Assembly (NCBI GenBank): GCA_027069385.1
Contig: JALXER010000079.1
Location: 1-25,340 of the forward strand
DNA from: Paracoccaceae bacterium
GTDB lineage: Bacteria; Pseudomonadota; Alphaproteobacteria; Rhodobacterales; Rhodobacteraceae
Direction: 5' to 3'
DNA: 25,340 nt
Shown here: positions 1-8,748 of the stretch, one piece after another
Numbering within the stretch: the first letter of the stretch is position 1
How the letters are laid out: each line of letters opens with the position of its first letter
Position numbers and translations under genes: made by a program
The notes under the pieces: generated by a model
Seen by the model: the letters and a program-made list of their open reading frames with translations, nothing else
What the model was told of the DNA's origin: nothing
The model's database searches: none

Positions 1-504
1 GGGGCAGGTCCGCACGCAAGACGGAATGCGGTCTTCCTCGGGCAGGTTCTCGTTATAGATCCGGTCCACGCAAAGGGTGCATTTTTTCATGATCCCGGCC
101 ATCTTGTCCAGCTCGCGCGCGCCGTAGGGGCAGGCCCAGGCGCACAGGCCGCAGCCGATGCATGCATCCTCGTTGACCAGCACAATGCCGTCTTCGGTGC
201 GCTTGTAACTGGCACCGGTCGGGCAGACGGTTACGCAAGGCGCGCTGTCGCAATGCAGGCAGGATTTGGGGAAATGCACGGTTTGCGAGGGGCAACCCTC
301 GGCCTTGGCCTCGAACGTGTGGACACGGTTCAGAAAGGTGCCCGACGGGTCGCCGCCATAGGCGTCCATGTCCGACAGCGGCGCGCCGTAAGCGGTGGTG
401 TTCCAGCCCTTGCACGAAATTTCGCAGGCATGGCAGCCAACGCAGGTATCAAGGTCGATGACCAGTCCGAGCTTTTTCTCGGTGGATGCGGGTAGCTGGG
501 TCAT
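1..504 (-). CDS. soeB: Sulfite dehydrogenase-like iron-sulfur subunit (SoeB type), 3' part missing
   Basis: This is a ferredoxin-like electron-transfer subunit that would carry electrons from the molybdopterin subunit to a membrane quinone-reducing subunit. The frame is open from ATG at 504 to the window edge (168 codons), so the C-terminus is missing. The first cluster motif is C21-x2-C24-x2-C27-x3-C31. Two further CxxC...CP groups follow (CLHCDSAPCVTVCP, then CIGCGLCAWACP), and a fourth begins with CTLC. This is the four-cluster DmsB/NrfC/PsrB layout. There is no signal peptide, which fits a cytoplasmic subunit. Its start overlaps the stop of the upstream molybdopterin gene (ATGA), implying translational coupling. 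SoeB is preferred because of the partner; a PsrB, TtrB or DmsB-like role cannot be excluded from sequence alone. A NrfD-like soeC is expected beyond position 1. Confidence 0.8.
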   Translation of the reverse strand, partial: MTQLPASTEKKLGLVIDLDTCVGCHACEISCKGWNTTAYGAPLSDMDAYGGDPSGTFLNRVHTFEAKAEGCPSQTVHFPKSCLHCDSAPCVTVCPTGASYKRTEDGIVLVNEDACIGCGLCAWACPYGARELDKMAGIMKKCTLCVDRIYNENLPEEDRIPSCVRTCP

Positions 505-3335
505 TTCCATTCCTCCCCGAAAGCTATGTCTTTTGGCCCTTGTCCCACCGGAGAGGCCTGCGGCGCAAAACTGGGGTTGGTTTGCAGGTCGGCCGGCGCA
601 TCGACGCGCTTGATCTTGACGCGCAGGTCAAACCAGGCGGCCTGACCGGTGACCGGGTCGGAGTTGCTCCACCTTTGGCCGTCCTCCTTGGGGGGCAGCA
701 ATTCGTGGATCAAATGGTTCAGCAGGAACCCTTCGGTGGTTTCGGGCGCGTCGTTCTGCAAGGCCCATGCGCCCTTGCGTTTGCCGATGGCGTTCCATGT
801 CCAGACGGTCTTGGCGTTTAGCGACTGCATCAGCACCACCGGCACGGTGATGGTGCCGTTATGCGAGGTCACCTCGGCCCAGTCGCCATCGTTGAACCCG
901 TGCTCGGCCCAGATTTCGCCCGAGACATAAAGCGGGTTGCGACCGTGAATCTGGCGCAGCCACGCGTTTTGCGTGCCCCATGAATGATACATCGCCATCG
1001 GGCGCTGGGTCAGTGCGTGAATGGGGTATTCATCCTGATCGACCATGGTTTGTTCAAAGGGTTCGTACCAGCTTGGCAGCGGGTCCATCGCCATTTTCAC
1101 CTGTTCGCGCAGGTGTTCGGGCGGCTGGATATCGCCGTGGCCCTCGGCCGCCAAGCGGAATTTTTGCAGGATTTCCTGATAGACGGTGAACACATAAGGG
1201 CTTTCCTTGTCGAAGATCCCGCGTTCAACCGCCCATTCCTGATAGCCCTTGTTCCATGGCTTGTAAAAGGCGTTTTCCGGCTCGATATGGTCGATCCAGA
1301 AACCGCCGTTTTCGATATAGCGGTCGATCTGCTCGGGGTTCGGCTCGCCGCGGCCTTTGCCTGTCCCGTCTTTGCCACGCCAACCGGCCAGCGGCCCGAC
1401 GCCCGGGCGGCGCTCGTGGTTGACCATGTAATCGGCATAGTCCTTGAACTTCGCCGAGCCATCTTCATTGACCATCCCGGGCAACCCAAGGCGCACGCCC
1501 AGTTCGATCAGCACCGACTGGAAGCCGCGCACATCGCGGTCGGGTTCGACCACCGGCCAGCGGATGCTGTCGGCCAGCCCGTCGGCCTCGCAAATCGGGC
1601 GATCCAGCAGGCTGATACAGTCGTGCCGTTCAAGATAGGTGGTGTCGGGCAGGATCAGGTCGGCAAAGGCAACCATTTCCGAGCTATAGGCATCGGAGTA
1701 GATGATATTCGGGATCACGTAATTCCCGTCCGCATCCTTGTCCTTCAACATGTCCATGACCTGCGACGTATTCATAGAGGAATTCCACGACATATTCGCC
1801 ATGTACATGAACAGGGTGTCGATCTTGTACGGGTCGCCCGCATGGGCATTGGAAATCACCATATGCATCATGCCATGCGCCGAAAGCGGGTTTTCCCAGG
1901 TAAAGGCCTTGTCGATGCGCTTGGCATTGCCGTTTTCATCAAGGCACAGGTCCTCGGGGCCGCGCGGATAGCCCAGATGCGGGCCGTTCAGCGGTGCGCC
2001 AGGCGTGCATTGGTCATGCGGTTTGGGGTGATCCTCTACCGATTTCGGATAGGGCGGTTTGAAGCGGAACCCGCCGGGAACCTCGACCGTACCCAGCAGG
2101 ATTTGCAGGATATGCAGGGCGCGCGCGGTCTGGAAGCCGTTGGAATGGGCCGAGATGCCGCGCATGGCGTGCATGGCAACCGGGCGACCGATCATCTTGT
2201 CATGCTTCTGACCCTTGAAATCGGTCCACGGGATATCGAGGGTGATTTCCTCCTCAAAGGCCACCCGCGCCAGTTCGGCCGCGATAGAGCGGATGCGATC
2301 CGCCGAAATCCCGACCCGATCGGCCACCGCGTCGGGGGTGTATTCATCGGTCAGGTATTTTTCGGCCAGCAACTGGAATGCCGGTTTGCATTTAACACCG
2401 TTTACCTCGAAATCGCCGCTCATCGCCGGTTTGGCGCCTGCCGCCAGTGCCGGAACCGCCTTGTCGGAGGCGCGGTCCCAGACCAGTTCCTTGCCATCCT
2501 CGCCGCGCACCATCAGGCCGAATTCGGGGCCTTCCTGCTGGTTAACCAGAAACGGCATGTTGGTATAGCGGATCAGATAATCCAGATCGACCTTGCCGGC
2601 CTTCAGCAATTCGTGGATCAGCGCCAGAATAAACAGCCCGTCTGTGCCCGGCGTAATGCCGACCCATTCATCTGCAATCGCGTTATACCCCGAGCGGATC
2701 GGGTTCACGCCGATGATCTTGGCGCCGTTGGCTTTCAGCTTGCCCAGCCCCATCTTGATCGGGTTGGAATCGTGATCCTCGGCCACGCCGAAAATCATGA
2801 ACAGCTTTGCGCGGTCCCAGTCCGGCGCGCCAAATTCCCAGAACGCGCCGCCCATGGTGTAAATCCCGCCAGCGGCCATGTTGACCGAGCAGAACCCGCC
2901 ATGCGCCGCATAGTTTAGGGTGCCGTAATTCTGCGCCCACCAGCCGGTCATGCTCTGGCTTTGGTCGCGACCGGTAAAAAACGCCAGCTTTTTCGGGTCG
3001 GTCTCGCGAATCGGTTTCAGCAGGCCAACGGCGATATCCATCGCCTCTTCCCAGCTGATTTCCTCGAATTTGCCTTCGCCACGCTCGCCAACCCGCTTCA
3101 TCGGGGCGCGCAAGCGCGAGGGCGCATAGTGCTGCATCACCCCCGAAGACCCCTTGGCGCACAACACGCCCTTGTTCACCGGATGATCGCGATTTCCCTC
3201 TATATACTTGACCTTGCCGTCTTTCATATGGACGTTGATTCCGCAACGGCAGGCGCACATATAGCACGTGGTGCGGCGGATTTCGTCGCTGACTACCGGC
3301 GAGGTGTCAAGCGCGGGCTGATGATGCTTATTCAT
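501..3335 (-). CDS. soeA: Molybdopterin oxidoreductase, sulfite dehydrogenase-like catalytic subunit (SoeA type)
   Basis: A 944-residue DMSO-reductase-family enzyme, probably oxidising sulfite to sulfate in the cytoplasm. The N-terminal 4Fe-4S site is C24-x2-C27-x3-C31 with the fourth ligand at C59 (VLCAKG). C149 in GGFCSVN sits where the molybdenum ligand lies in NapA/PsrA-like members. A typical C-terminal molydopterin-dinucleotide binding domain follows (QRPMAMYHSWGTQNAWL region). The protein begins close to the Fe-S domain and has no twin-arginine leader. That separates it from the periplasmic PhsA/PsrA/TtrA enzymes and favours cytoplasmic SoeA. The start has a GGGGATT sequence about 4 nt upstream. 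It is the first gene of a minus-strand operon with the Fe-S subunit, overlapping by 4 nt. The substrate is inferred from family resemblance; polysulfide, thiosulfate or tetrathionate reductase are the main alternatives. Confidence 0.78.
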   Translation of the reverse strand: MNKHHQPALDTSPVVSDEIRRTTCYMCACRCGINVHMKDGKVKYIEGNRDHPVNKGVLCAKGSSGVMQHYAPSRLRAPMKRVGERGEGKFEEISWEEAMDIAVGLLKPIRETDPKKLAFFTGRDQSQSMTGWWAQNYGTLNYAAHGGFCSVNMAAGGIYTMGGAFWEFGAPDWDRAKLFMIFGVAEDHDSNPIKMGLGKLKANGAKIIGVNPIRSGYNAIADEWVGITPGTDGLFILALIHELLKAGKVDLDYLIRYTNMPFLVNQQEGPEFGLMVRGEDGKELVWDRASDKAVPALAAGAKPAMSGDFEVNGVKCKPAFQLLAEKYLTDEYTPDAVADRVGISADRIRSIAAELARVAFEEEITLDIPWTDFKGQKHDKMIGRPVAMHAMRGISAHSNGFQTARALHILQILLGTVEVPGGFRFKPPYPKSVEDHPKPHDQCTPGAPLNGPHLGYPRGPEDLCLDENGNAKRIDKAFTWENPLSAHGMMHMVISNAHAGDPYKIDTLFMYMANMSWNSSMNTSQVMDMLKDKDADGNYVIPNIIYSDAYSSEMVAFADLILPDTTYLERHDCISLLDRPICEADGLADSIRWPVVEPDRDVRGFQSVLIELGVRLGLPGMVNEDGSAKFKDYADYMVNHERRPGVGPLAGWRGKDGTGKGRGEPNPEQIDRYIENGGFWIDHIEPENAFYKPWNKGYQEWAVERGIFDKESPYVFTVYQEILQKFRLAAEGHGDIQPPEHLREQVKMAMDPLPSWYEPFEQTMVDQDEYPIHALTQRPMAMYHSWGTQNAWLRQIHGRNPLYVSGEIWAEHGFNDGDWAEVTSHNGTITVPVVLMQSLNAKTVWTWNAIGKRKGAWALQNDAPETTEGFLLNHLIHELLPPKEDGQRWSNSDPVTGQAAWFDLRVKIKRVDAPADLQTNPSFAPQASPVGQGPKDIAFGEEWK

Positions 3336-3384
3336 ATAATCCCCATTGGCGCATTTGTTCTTTGCCGACCTCTCTAATACATTC

Positions 3385-3410
3385 CAATATTCTAATCCAT
3401 AGAAATATTG
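3385..3410. promoter_or_regulatory. Inverted repeat in the soeA upstream region, possible operator
   Basis: CAATATT (3385-3391) and AATATTG (3404-3410) form perfect 7-nt arms separated by 12 nt. The repeat lies about 50 bp upstream of the soeA start, in an AT-rich patch of the soeA/aminotransferase divergent region. The size and symmetry fit a dimeric regulator site. No regulator gene is present in the window, so its identity is unknown. Confidence 0.4.
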
Positions 3411-3488
3411 AGCCTTGTTGCCGCATCTTTAAATGAATCTGTTCAATAATCGCGAAACAGGTATTGCCGGGTCGGCTTCAGCAATCGG

Positions 3489-3517
3489 GTGACAATCCCG
3501 ACGGCTTCTTCTAGATT
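3489..3517 (+). promoter_or_regulatory. Candidate sigma-70 promoter for the aminotransferase operon
   Basis: GTGACA (3489-3494) and TAGATT (3512-3517) are spaced by 17 nt. The -10 box lies 23 nt before the aminotransferase ATG, leaving a very short leader that still contains an AGGA (about 3530-3533) as ribosome binding site. The match is by eye only. Confidence 0.4.
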
Positions 3518-3540
3518 GGCGGGAAAAACAGGATTCCGCC

Positions 3541-4656
3541 ATGTCTGCTCTTCGATTCACACCCGTTATCCAGTCGCTTCCGGCCAGCGTGCCCTTCGTT
3601 GGCCCCGAGATTCAGGAACGCGCCAAGGGCCGCCCCTATCGCGCCCGTCTTGGGGCCAATGAAAACGTGTTCGGCCCGTCACCCAAGGCAATCCGCGCCA
3701 TGCAGGATGCGGCACCCGAAATCTGGAAATACGGCGATTCCGCCAGCCACGACCTGAAAACGGCGCTGGCGGCCCATTTGGGGGTCGGGGTGGAAAACCT
3801 GATGATCGGCGCGGGTATTGACGGGTTGCTTAACTCGCTGGCCCGCCTGCTGGTCGAGCCGGGCACGCCGGTGGTGACCTCGGCCGGGGCCTATCCGACC
3901 TTCAACTATCACGTTAACGGCTATGGCGGCGAAATCGAGGCGGTGCCGTTTCGCGAGGATCACGAAGACCCGCTGGCGCTGCTGGACCGCGCCCACGAGG
4001 TCAAGGCCCCGTTGCTTTACTTTTGCAACCCGGATAACCCGATGGGCAGTTGGCACAGGGCCGATGTGGTGCAGGGCATGATCGATACCTTGACCGAGCA
4101 GACCGTGCTTTGTCTGGACGAGGCCTATCTGGAGTTCGCCCCCGAAAACACCGCGCCGCCGATCGATGTTTCCCGCCCGAATGTGATCCGCATGCGTACT
4201 TTTTCCAAGGCTTACGGCATGGCCGGCGCGCGGGTCGGCTATGCCATCGGCCATGCCGACCTGATCGGAGCCTTCAACAAGGTGCGCAACCATTTCGGCA
4301 TGAACCGCGCCGCGCAGGCCGGTGCGCTGGCGGCCTTGCAGGATCAGGACTATCTGGCCCGGACCATCGCCAATGTTGCCGGCGCCCGCGACCGGATTGC
4401 GCAAATCGCCACCGAAAACGGGCTGACCCCGCTGCCCTCGGCCACCAATTTCGTGACCATCGATTGCGGCGAGGGGCCGGAATTTGCAAAAGCCGTGGTA
4501 AAGGCGCTGGATGATCTGGACATTTTCATCCGGATGCCGTTTGTTGCCCCCCAAAACCGCTGTATCCGCATTTCGGCCGGTCGCCCCGAGGATCTGGCGC
4601 TGCTGCAAACCGCATTGCCAACGGCGCTGCACAACGCCAGAGAGGCCCTGACATGA
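3541..4656 (+). CDS. hisC: PLP-dependent aminotransferase, HisC (histidinol-phosphate) type
   Basis: A 371-residue fold-type I aminotransferase of the HisC group. Visible landmarks are RLGANEN near residue 40 (substrate side), GAGIDG near 91, NPDNPMGS at 163-170, DEAYLEF at 193-199 and the PLP lysine K223 in TFSKAYGMAGAR. The late arginine motif is CIRISAGRPED. Length and motif order match histidinol-phosphate aminotransferase, the step converting imidazole-acetol phosphate to histidinol phosphate. Proteins of this group also act as aromatic aminotransferases, and no other his gene lies nearby, so the exact substrate is uncertain. It is the first gene of a run of four; its TGA overlaps the next ATG (ATGA). 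Confidence 0.75.
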   Translation: MSALRFTPVIQSLPASVPFVGPEIQERAKGRPYRARLGANENVFGPSPKAIRAMQDAAPEIWKYGDSASHDLKTALAAHLGVGVENLMIGAGIDGLLNSLARLLVEPGTPVVTSAGAYPTFNYHVNGYGGEIEAVPFREDHEDPLALLDRAHEVKAPLLYFCNPDNPMGSWHRADVVQGMIDTLTEQTVLCLDEAYLEFAPENTAPPIDVSRPNVIRMRTFSKAYGMAGARVGYAIGHADLIGAFNKVRNHFGMNRAAQAGALAALQDQDYLARTIANVAGARDRIAQIATENGLTPLPSATNFVTIDCGEGPEFAKAVVKALDDLDIFIRMPFVAPQNRCIRISAGRPEDLALLQTALPTALHNAREALT

Positions 4657-5036
4657 CCCACCCAGCCAACATAAACTATGTGGAATTCCACTCGGTCGAT
4701 CTAAGCGCGACCAAGGCCTTTTTCGGCGCGGCCTTCGGGTGGGCATTTACCGATTTTGGCGACGACTATACGTCGTTCTACGGTCAGGGGTTGGATGGCG
4801 GGTTTTTCAAATCCGACACGGTGCTGCGCGCCGCCGACGGTGCCCCGCTGATCGTGTTGTTCAGTGACGACCTGGAGGCCACCCAAAGCGCGGTCGAACA
4901 GGCTGGCGGCGCGATTACCCGTGCTATATTTCCGTTCCCCGGCGGGCGCAGGTTCCATTTTACCGAACCGGGGGGCAATGAATTTGCCGTGTGGTCCGAC
5001 ATTGGCGATCCGGCGCTGGACGAGGCCATGAGCTAG
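4653..5036 (+). CDS. VOC superfamily (glyoxalase/bleomycin-resistance-like) protein
   Basis: A 127-residue single-module VOC protein. The N-terminal strand NYVEFHSVDLSATKAFF, the central FGDDYTSFYG segment and the C-terminal HFTEPGGNEFAVWSD motif are typical. The E in the last motif is the usual metal-binding position. A protein of this size would work as a dimer, with paired beta-alpha-beta-beta-beta units forming the active site. The substrate cannot be read from the sequence; family members include glyoxalase I, dioxygenases and antibiotic-binding proteins. Its start overlaps the aminotransferase stop, and its TAG shares one base with the GTG of the ABC exporter, so all three appear co-translated. 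Confidence 0.8.
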   Translation: MTHPANINYVEFHSVDLSATKAFFGAAFGWAFTDFGDDYTSFYGQGLDGGFFKSDTVLRAADGAPLIVLFSDDLEATQSAVEQAGGAITRAIFPFPGGRRFHFTEPGGNEFAVWSDIGDPALDEAMS

Positions 5037-6766
5037 TGTCCGCGCCCAAAGGTCCATACAGGCGGCTGTGGCGGCAATGGCTGCGCCCCTATCGCGCCAT
5101 GCTGGCCATTGGCCTGTTGGCGATGCTGGTCGGAGCGCTGGCCTCGGCGGCCTATGCCAAGGGAATCCAGTGGATTATTGACGGCTTTGAAACCGCCAAC
5201 CCCGATGTGATCTGGTGGGGGCCGCTGCTGGTGCTGGTGCTGACCGTCTCCAAGGGGCTTGGCACCTATTTTTTCCAGACCCGCACCGGCATCGCCCTTG
5301 TCAACGCCGAAACCGACCTGCAAAAGGCCATGCACAAAAAGCTGATCTTTGCCGATCTGGCCCATTTGCAGCAGGAATCCCCCACCGCGATCGCCACCCG
5401 TTTTACCGCTGATATCTTTCTGGTGCGCACCTCGGTGCTGCAAATCTTCAAGGGGGTAATGTCGGCGCTGATCGTGGTGGCAACGGTGGTGGTCATGCTG
5501 ACCATCGACTGGGTAACCTGTCTGGCGCTGGTGGCGGTATTTTCGCTGGCGGTGCTGCCGGTCAACCGGATCGGGGCCAAGCTGCACAAGGTTTCACGCT
5601 CGACCCAGGATGATCTGGCCAGCATGACCGGCGACGTGTCCGAGGCCCTTGGCGGCATCCGCATGGCGCGCACCTATCAGCTTGAATCCTACTTGTCCGA
5701 CAATGCCCGAACCGTGTTCGACACCCTGCTGGCGCTCAAGGTGCAACTGGTGCGCCTTGAATCGCGCATCGCCCCGATTATGGAGATCCTGTCGGGCGCC
5801 GCCATCGCGGTGCTGCTGGCCATTGTCGCGTGGCGCCTGTCACATGGGGCAACCACGCTGGCGAATTTCATGGGGCTGATGACCGGACTGGGCGTGGTCT
5901 CGCAACCGGCGCGCAATATGGGCGTTACCTTTGCCATGGTCAAACAGGGCGAGGCGGCGCTGGATCGGGTGTTCGAGGTGCTGGACATGGAAACCACCAT
6001 CACCGACGCGCCCGACGCGCAGACCTTGCCGCGCGGCACCGGTGCGATCCGGTTTGACCATGTGGGCTTTGCCTATCCTGACGGCACTACGGCCCTGCAA
6101 GGGTTTGATCTGGATATCCGCGCCGGTCAGACCGTGGCCTTTGTCGGGCGCTCGGGTGCGGGGAAATCGACCATCTTCAACCTGCTGCCGCGGCTTTACG
6201 ATGTCAGCGAAGGCGCGGTATTGCTGGACGGCACCGATATCCGCTCGGTCACGCAGAAATCGCTGCGCGAGCAAATGGCGCTGGTCAGTCAGGACTCTAT
6301 CCTGCTTAGCGGCACCATCGGGCAGAATATCGGCTTCGGGCGGCAGGATGCCGGACCGAGGCAGATCAGGGCCGCCGCCAAGGCCGCCGCAATTGACGCG
6401 TTTATCACCGGCCTGCCCCAAGGCTATGACACCCGGATCGACGCGGCGGGCAGCGCGCTCTCGGGGGGGCAAAAGCAGCGCCTGTCGATTGCCCGCGCTA
6501 TCCTGCGCGATGCGCCGATCCTGCTGCTGGACGAGCCGACCTCGGCGCTGGACGCGGAATCCGAGGCCGCCATTCGCGAGGCGCTGGATACGCTTTCGCG
6601 TGGCCGTACCACGCTGGTGATTGCCCACCGCCTTGCCACTATCCGCGACGCCGACCTGATCGTGGTGCTGGATCACGGGCGCATTGTGCAGACCGGCACC
6701 CATGACCAGCTACTTGAACGCGGCGGCATCTATGCCGACCTGTTCGCCCTGCAATTCGGAGGTTGA
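5036..6766 (+). CDS. ABC exporter, fused membrane and ATPase domains (MsbA/multidrug type)
   Basis: A 576-residue half-transporter that would dimerise in the inner membrane and export a lipid, drug or peptide. Roughly residues 20-290 form the six-helix membrane domain. The nucleotide-binding domain follows with Walker A GRSGAGKST (371-379), signature LSGGQKQR (475-482), Walker B ILLLDEPTSALD (495-506) and the H-loop histidine in VIAHRLAT (H531). I chose GTG at 5036 rather than the in-frame ATG at 4991, because GTG overlaps the upstream TAG by one base (TAGTG) and gives the usual short cytoplasmic N-terminus. The longer start would run 45 nt into the VOC gene. The stop is followed after 1 nt by the TTG of the phosphatase gene. 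The transported substrate is not predictable. Confidence 0.88.
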   Translation: MSAPKGPYRRLWRQWLRPYRAMLAIGLLAMLVGALASAAYAKGIQWIIDGFETANPDVIWWGPLLVLVLTVSKGLGTYFFQTRTGIALVNAETDLQKAMHKKLIFADLAHLQQESPTAIATRFTADIFLVRTSVLQIFKGVMSALIVVATVVVMLTIDWVTCLALVAVFSLAVLPVNRIGAKLHKVSRSTQDDLASMTGDVSEALGGIRMARTYQLESYLSDNARTVFDTLLALKVQLVRLESRIAPIMEILSGAAIAVLLAIVAWRLSHGATTLANFMGLMTGLGVVSQPARNMGVTFAMVKQGEAALDRVFEVLDMETTITDAPDAQTLPRGTGAIRFDHVGFAYPDGTTALQGFDLDIRAGQTVAFVGRSGAGKSTIFNLLPRLYDVSEGAVLLDGTDIRSVTQKSLREQMALVSQDSILLSGTIGQNIGFGRQDAGPRQIRAAAKAAAIDAFITGLPQGYDTRIDAAGSALSGGQKQRLSIARAILRDAPILLLDEPTSALDAESEAAIREALDTLSRGRTTLVIAHRLATIRDADLIVVLDHGRIVQTGTHDQLLERGGIYADLFALQFGG

Positions 6767-6767
6767 G

Positions 6768-7529
6768 TTGAGCAAAACCAACGCCAAACGCATCTATGCT
6801 ATCGGCGATATCCACGGCTGTATCGATGACCTGCGCGCCATGCAGGCCCGCATTGCTGCCGACCTTGCCGCATCTCCCCACCCCGATCCGCTGGTGGTCT
6901 ATCTTGGCGACTATATCGACCGCGGTCCCGACAGCCGCGCGGTGATCGAAGCGTTGATACAGGCGCGCGACGCCGCCCTGCCCGCGCGTTTTCTTTATGG
7001 CAATCACGATGCCTATATCGAACTGTTCCTGAACGACCCGACCAACCTAAACGGCCGCATGCTCCACTGGCTGCACGAGCGGATGGGCGGGGCGCAAACC
7101 CTGCGCGCCTATGGTGTGCCCGACGCGACCGAGGCCGACCCGATACCCGCCCGCGACGCCTTTCTTGCCGCCATCCCGCAAACGCACCGCGATTTCCTGC
7201 AAAGCTGCGAGCGCGGCTTCCGGATCGGCGGCTATTACTTTGTCCACGCCGGAGTCCACCCCGAACGGGCGCTGGACGCCCAGCAGGAAATCGACCAGAT
7301 CTGGATTCGCGAACCGTTTTTATCATGGCAGGGCGATTTTGGCGCGATCATAGTCCACGGCCACTCTCCGGTGAAACAGGTCGAAAACCACGGCAACCGG
7401 ATTGACGTCGATACCGGCGCGGTTTTCGGGCGGCACCTGTCCTGTCTGGTGCTGGAAGATTCGCGTCAGGAACTGCTGACGCCCGAGGGCCGCGCCGATT
7501 GCCCCGTCGGCCACGGGCTTCGGCGCTAG
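6768..7529 (+). CDS. PPP-family metallophosphoesterase (serine/threonine phosphatase-like)
   Basis: A two-metal phosphoesterase of 253 residues. The catalytic blocks are all present in order: GDIHG (D14, H16), GDYIDRG (D48, D51, R52), GNHD (N79, H80, D81), VHAGVHPE (H160) and VHGHSPV (H197/H199). These match bacterial PP1-like phosphatases (PrpA type), which are cytoplasmic; the physiological substrate could be a phosphoprotein or a nucleotide. I place the start at TTG 6768, which has a strong GGAGG (6758-6762) 5 nt upstream and begins one base after the exporter TGA. An in-frame ATG at 6684 would add 28 residues with no similarity to the family, lying inside the exporter gene. It is the last gene of the four-gene run. 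Confidence 0.85.
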   Translation: MSKTNAKRIYAIGDIHGCIDDLRAMQARIAADLAASPHPDPLVVYLGDYIDRGPDSRAVIEALIQARDAALPARFLYGNHDAYIELFLNDPTNLNGRMLHWLHERMGGAQTLRAYGVPDATEADPIPARDAFLAAIPQTHRDFLQSCERGFRIGGYYFVHAGVHPERALDAQQEIDQIWIREPFLSWQGDFGAIIVHGHSPVKQVENHGNRIDVDTGAVFGRHLSCLVLEDSRQELLTPEGRADCPVGHGLRR

Positions 7530-7542
7530 GGTCAGGAATGGA

Positions 7543-7629
<87 letters not shown>

Positions 7630-7642
7630 AGGTGGTGGAGCG

Positions 7643-7671
7643 GATTTAGCGTGCGGATGCGGGCGTGTCAA
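7643..7671 (-). promoter_or_regulatory. Sigma-70 promoter of tRNA-Leu(CAG)
   Basis: On the minus strand a perfect TTGACA (7666-7671) is separated by 17 nt from TAAATC (7643-7648). Transcription would begin within a few bases of the tRNA 5' end at 7629. The combination of consensus -35, ideal spacing and position makes this the best-supported promoter in the window. Confidence 0.75.
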
Positions 7672-7761
7672 CGACGTTTTCGACTTTCTTTGAAATGATC
7701 CTTGTGGCGGCGCTTATGGCACGGTATTTAGGGCGGGAACGATGATCAAGGACATGCGCTC

Positions 7762-8748
7762 ATGGCTAACACTCTCCCTCTGGTAACAATATTTGGCGGC
7801 TCCGGTTTTCTGGGTCGGTATGTAACGCAGCGCATGGCGCAGGCCGGTTGGCGGGTGCGGGTTGCGGTGCGACGCCCCAACGAGGCTATTTTCGTGCAGC
7901 CCTACGGTGAAGTCGGGCAGGTGGTCACGGTTCTGGCCAATATCCGCGATGCGAATTCGACCCGTGCCGCCATCAAAGGGGCCGATGCGGTGATCAACTG
8001 CGTGGGCATTCTGTCCGAATCGGGCAAGCAGCAATTCAACGTTGTGCATAACGAGGCAGCGCGGCGCATTGCCAAACTGTCGCGTCAGGAAGGGGTGCGC
8101 AAGCTGGTGCATGTTTCCGCGCTAGGGGCCGATTCGAGTAGTGCGAGCGCCTATCTGCGCTCCAAGGCCGGTGGCGAGGATGCGGTTAAATCCGCCTTTC
8201 CCGGCGCGGTCATTCTGCGCCCGTCGGTGCTGTTTGGCCCCGAAGACAGCTTTTTCAATAAATTCGGTACCATGGCGCGCTATTATCCGGTTTTGCCGAT
8301 TGTCCATGGCGCGACAAAGCTGCAACCGGTTTACGTTGATGACGTTGCGGCGGCGGTTGAACATGCGGTGCTTGGGGATGCCAGCGGCGTTTACGAGTTG
8401 GGCGGGCCGGATGTGGAAAGCCTGTTGGCCCTGATGAAGCGTATGCTCGGGGTGATCCGGCGGGATCGCTGGATTATCGACATGCCGGTAGGTCTGGCGC
8501 GAATCAACGCCTTTTTCTTTGAACTGTGGCACAAGTGGACGCTGGGGATTGTGCCGTTGGTGGTTACGCGGGACCAGATCAAACAGCTGGAGACCGATAA
8601 CAAAGTGGCCGACGGGGCCAAAACGCTCGCCGATCTCGGGGTGCAGGCAACGGCCATGGATGCGGTGCTCGACAGCTATCTTTACCGGTTCCGCCCCGAA
8701 GGGCAGTTTACCGACCTGACCAGTTCGGCCCGAAATCTACATGGTTAG
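7762..8748 (+). CDS. NDUFA9-like NAD(P)-binding protein (complex I-associated atypical SDR)
   Basis: A 328-residue atypical short-chain dehydrogenase. The N-terminal FGGSGFLG (residues 11-18) is the glycine-rich dinucleotide-binding loop. VINCVGILSESG, VHVSALGAD, YLRSKAGGEDAV and ILRPSVLFGPED follow in the order seen in the NDUFA9/NdhA family. In mitochondria NDUFA9 is a structural accessory subunit of NADH:quinone oxidoreductase; alphaproteobacterial homologues are often annotated by that name, but their attachment to complex I is not shown by this locus, which has no nuo genes. The classical Tyr-x3-Lys dyad appears as YLRSK. The ATG follows a weak AAGGA (7748-7752). It stands alone, with the tRNA on one side and a 145-bp gap on the other. 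Confidence 0.82.
   Translation: MANTLPLVTIFGGSGFLGRYVTQRMAQAGWRVRVAVRRPNEAIFVQPYGEVGQVVTVLANIRDANSTRAAIKGADAVINCVGILSESGKQQFNVVHNEAARRIAKLSRQEGVRKLVHVSALGADSSSASAYLRSKAGGEDAVKSAFPGAVILRPSVLFGPEDSFFNKFGTMARYYPVLPIVHGATKLQPVYVDDVAAAVEHAVLGDASGVYELGGPDVESLLALMKRMLGVIRRDRWIIDMPVGLARINAFFFELWHKWTLGIVPLVVTRDQIKQLETDNKVADGAKTLADLGVQATAMDAVLDSYLYRFRPEGQFTDLTSSARNLHG

Noticed and set aside
984..2918. A 644-codon open frame on the plus strand, antisense to soeA
   Set aside because: It has no family motif and is rich in R, H and Q, as expected from the complement of a GC-rich gene. The minus-strand frame has clear Fe-S and molybdopterin motifs.
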